A stretch of 7,967 nucleotides of DNA, from assembly GCA_050734915.1 (NCBI GenBank), contig JBOHUX010000111.1, positions 1-7,967 of the forward strand, read 5' to 3'. Every line of letters starts with the position of its first letter. Within the stretch, counting starts at the first letter, position 1. The translations under genes and the position numbers were made by a program. The stretch comes from JBOHUX01 sp050734915. GTDB taxonomy: Bacteria > Chloroflexota > Dormibacteria > Dormibacterales > Dormibacteraceae. Below are positions 5,995 to 7,967 of this stretch, in pieces. The notes beneath the pieces were generated by a model. The model was given only the letters and a program-made list of their open reading frames with translations, made no database searches and was not told the origin of the DNA.

Positions 5995-7275
5995 GTGGAG
6001 GCCACCGGTCTCCTGCCGCCGGGCGTTCGGCTCCTCGTCGCCGTCTCCGGCGGTCCCGATTCGACCGCCCTCCTGCTCTCGCTGCGCCTGCTGGGCCGGA
6101 ACCTCGTCGCCGCTCACTTTGACCACCGCCTGCGAGAGGGGTCCAGCCGGGATGCCGATTGGACGGAGGCCTTGTGTGGGGACCTCGGCGTGCCCATCAT
6201 CCAGGGACGTCGAGATCGCGCGCTGCCCTCCGGATCCCTCCAAGCCGTGGCCCGTCAGCTCCGGTACGAGTTCCTGGCCGGCGCCCGGGCGGAGGCCGGT
6301 GCCGGCCTGGTGGTGGTCGCCCACACCGCCGACGACCTCGTCGAGGGCTTGCTGCTGCACCTTCTTCGGGGGACCGGCATCGGCGGCCTGCGGGGCATGC
6401 CTGATCGCCATGGAGCGGTGGTTCGTCCCATGCTCCGAACCTGGCGTGGAGAGATCACCGCCTTCCTCGACGCCCGCGACATCCATTCCCGGATCGACCC
6501 CTCCAACTCTGACCGGCACTACGCGCGCGCCCGCGTCCGTCTGGAGTTGCTGCCGGCCCTCGAAGCCGCCCGGCCCGGCACGACGCGACGGCTCCACGCC
6601 GTCGCCCTCCGAGCAGCCACCTGGCACTCCGAGGTCGAGGCTCGAGCGGCGACATTGATCGAGCCGGGGACCCGGAGCGTACAGATCGAATCGCTCGCCG
6701 GGTCTCCGCAGCCGGTGCGGGCCGAGGTTTTGCGGCGTCTCTACCAGGCTGCCGGCGGCCCCGCGCCCGGCCTCAGCCGCCGCCACCTCCGCGCGGCGGA
6801 CGCCATGCTCAACCATCGGGGCGCCCCGCGGACGTTGAGCCTCCCCGGCGGCCTTAGCCTGTCCAGCGCCTACGGAGAGGTGTCCATCGGCACCGCCTCA
6901 ACCGCGACGCCCGCAAGGCCCGCCTTCAGGATCGCGACCCGCGACTGTTCTGCCTGCGCGACCCCGGGAGCCGTCCATCTCCGGGCCGGGCCCGAGCTCA
7001 CCGTCGGCTTCCGCCGTCCGGGCCTCAGGATGCGACCCCTGGGCGCGCGGGGCACCCGCAAGCTGCAGGACATCCTCGTCGACGCTCGGGTCCCCCGCGC
7101 GGAGCGGGACCGCCTGCCGCTGGTGTTCGCCGATGGCAACCTGGCCTGGGTACCCGGTGTCGCCGTCTCGCAAGATTTCGTCGTCACCGCCGCCGACGCG
7201 GCCGTCCACGTCTCGCTCGAACTGGGCTCCGCTGATCCGCCCGCCGCGTTCGGTGGGGAGCCAAAAGGGGCATGA
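5995..7275 (+). CDS. tilS: tRNA(Ile)-lysidine synthetase TilS
   Basis: TilS uses ATP and lysine to convert C34 of tRNA-Ile(CAU) to lysidine, switching it from Met/AUG to Ile/AUA decoding. The PP-loop motif VAVSGGPDST is at residues 16-24. It is followed by HFDHRLR (41-47), AHTADDLVEGLLLHLLRGTGIGGLRGM (109-135) and DPSNSDRHYARARVR (168-182). A C-terminal TilS_C domain starts near GFRRPGLRMRPLG and continues through DARVPRAERDRLPLV and WVPGVAVS. Two positions depart from the common family pattern: RRPGL where RRPGD is usual, and ARAR where RNR(I/V)R is usual. The open frame extends upstream to 5878, but that part is tRNA sequence, so I choose GTG 5995 (426 residues). It has no clear Shine-Dalgarno. 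The mRNA 5' end may be made by 3' processing of the tRNA ending at 5953. Confidence 0.93.
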   Translation: MEATGLLPPGVRLLVAVSGGPDSTALLLSLRLLGRNLVAAHFDHRLREGSSRDADWTEALCGDLGVPIIQGRRDRALPSGSLQAVARQLRYEFLAGARAEAGAGLVVVAHTADDLVEGLLLHLLRGTGIGGLRGMPDRHGAVVRPMLRTWRGEITAFLDARDIHSRIDPSNSDRHYARARVRLELLPALEAARPGTTRRLHAVALRAATWHSEVEARAATLIEPGTRSVQIESLAGSPQPVRAEVLRRLYQAAGGPAPGLSRRHLRAADAMLNHRGAPRTLSLPGGLSLSSAYGEVSIGTASTATPARPAFRIATRDCSACATPGAVHLRAGPELTVGFRRPGLRMRPLGARGTRKLQDILVDARVPRAERDRLPLVFADGNLAWVPGVAVSQDFVVTAADAAVHVSLELGSADPPAAFGGEPKGA

Positions 7276-7284
7276 AATGTGCTG

Positions 7285-7293
7285 TGCTAGAAT
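7285..7293 (+). promoter_or_regulatory. Extended -10 promoter of ftsH
   Basis: TGC-TAGAAT is an extended -10 element (TGn plus a 5-of-6 match) 10 nt after the tilS stop. The predicted start is near 7300, giving a leader of about 25 nt. No -35 match exists at the normal distance (the bases are G/A only). The element resembles TGCTATAGT ahead of the ftsB-like gene. Confidence 0.55.
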
Positions 7294-7308
7294 CACCCAA
7301 CTCTTCTC

Positions 7309-7314
7309 AAGGAG
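7309..7314 (+). promoter_or_regulatory. Ribosome binding site of ftsH
   Basis: AAGGAG lies 10 nt before TTG 7325. An in-frame TAG at 7322-7324 directly precedes that TTG, so no upstream start is possible. The site therefore supports an unusual TTG start. Confidence 0.75.
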
Positions 7315-7324
7315 ACCTCCCTAG

Positions 7325-7967
7325 TTGAACCGCGTCCCCCGCTCCAGCCTCTTTTACTTTGCACTTGTCATCGTGCTGGGGGTCGTGTTCTGGGTCACCC
7401 TGCAGTCGATCGAGGGTGGCCAGAAGCATCCCTGGACCTACTCTCAGCTGGTCACTCAGGCCCAGAAGGGAAACGTGAAGGGCCTCGTCGTCAAGGGGAG
7501 CGACGGGATCGTCACCACCACCAACGGGCAGCAGTTCAACGTCACGCTCCCGGACAGTGGCGACATCTTCAAGCAGGCCAACGACCTGACCGCCGACGGT
7601 GTCACGGTCAGCTTCGACAACAGCGGCGGGAGCTCCTACTGGATCGGGGTTCTGGTGCCCAATTTGATCCTGCTCCTCTTGATCGGAGCCTTCATGTACT
7701 ACATCCTCCGCCAGACTCAGAGTGGCAACAACCAGGCGATGTCGTTCGGGCGCTCCCGGGCCCGGATGGTCTCCAGCGACAAGCCGGCGGTCACCTTCGC
7801 GGACGTGGCAGGTGTGGACGAGGCGAAGCAGGAGCTGACCGAGATCGTGGAGTTCCTGAAGTTCCCGGAGAAGTTCGTCGCCCTCGGCGCCCGCATCCCC
7901 AAGGGCGTTCTCATGGTGGGGCCGCCGGGGACCGGCAAGACCCTCCTCAGCAAGGCGGTGGCGGGGG
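7325..7967 (+). CDS. ftsH: ATP-dependent zinc metalloprotease FtsH, N-terminal part (cut by window end)
   Basis: FtsH is a hexameric inner-membrane AAA+ protease that extracts and degrades membrane proteins and unstable regulators. Only 214 codons are visible. They show a first membrane segment (about 9-27, LFYFALVIVLGVVFWVTLQ), an extracytoplasmic FtsH_ext domain (about 28-103, starting with the family-typical W-TYSQL), and a second membrane segment (about 105-129). The cytoplasmic linker and AAA+ domain follow: VTFADVAGVDEAKQEL (156-171), LKFPEKFVALGARIPKGVLMVGPPGTGKT with Walker A at 199-206. The zinc-binding HExxH and the SRH region lie beyond the window. The start is TTG at 7325, forced by the stop just before it and supported by AAGGAG. 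The gene has its own predicted promoter in the 49-nt gap after tilS. hpt, often found between tilS and ftsH, is missing here. Confidence 0.97.
   Translation, partial: MNRVPRSSLFYFALVIVLGVVFWVTLQSIEGGQKHPWTYSQLVTQAQKGNVKGLVVKGSDGIVTTTNGQQFNVTLPDSGDIFKQANDLTADGVTVSFDNSGGSSYWIGVLVPNLILLLLIGAFMYYILRQTQSGNNQAMSFGRSRARMVSSDKPAVTFADVAGVDEAKQELTEIVEFLKFPEKFVALGARIPKGVLMVGPPGTGKTLLSKAVAG

Noticed and set aside
7311..7320. GGAGACCTCC around the ftsH ribosome site as a sequestering hairpin
   Set aside because: The two arms are separated by only 2 nt, too tight to form a stable loop.

Overview
The window is a GC-rich, densely packed chromosomal housekeeping segment with every recognisable gene on the + strand. 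The genes suggest a free-living, non-sporulating bacterium of the Terrabacteria side of the tree (Chloroflexota/Dormibacterota-like or a deep actinobacterial relative). That placement is an inference from gene order, high GC, frequent TTG starts and general protein character. There is no 16S rRNA or other decisive marker here.

Layout: (1) 1-5052 is a tight block of the 3' part of pth (peptidyl-tRNA hydrolase), mfd (transcription-repair coupling factor) and mazG (NTP pyrophosphohydrolase). pth and mfd overlap at TTGA, and mfd and mazG are 2 nt apart. (2) 5053-5604 holds an extended -10 promoter and a small FtsB/DivIC-type divisome protein. (3) 5605-5953 is a small-RNA and small-protein cluster: a TATAAT box abutting an initiator tRNA-fMet gene, a strong hairpin, a 27-codon very basic small ORF, and a second CAU-anticodon tRNA, probably elongator Met. 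(4) 5995-7275 is tilS (tRNA-Ile lysidine synthetase). (5) 7276-7967 holds another extended -10 promoter and the first 214 codons of ftsH (membrane AAA+ metalloprotease), cut by the window end.

The order pth-mfd-mazG-divIC-tRNA(Met)-tilS-ftsH parallels, from memory, the Bacillus subtilis spoVC-mfd-yabN-divIC-trnSL-tilS-ftsH region. The sporulation genes and hpt found there are absent here. The genes share a theme of translation and tRNA quality (pth, tRNAs, tilS, possible ribosomal small ORF), genome and nucleotide-pool maintenance (mfd, mazG), and envelope or division functions (ftsB, ftsH).

I find no mobile element, CRISPR array, phage gene or defence system, and no convincing new multi-gene system. 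The points most worth a second look are the 27-codon basic ORF between two tRNA genes, the initiator tRNA whose promoter would start transcription at or within a few nt of the mature 5' end, the in-frame 18-bp minisatellite near the N terminus of Mfd, the shared TGC-extended -10 promoters, and the start of tilS, which would be mis-called inside a tRNA.
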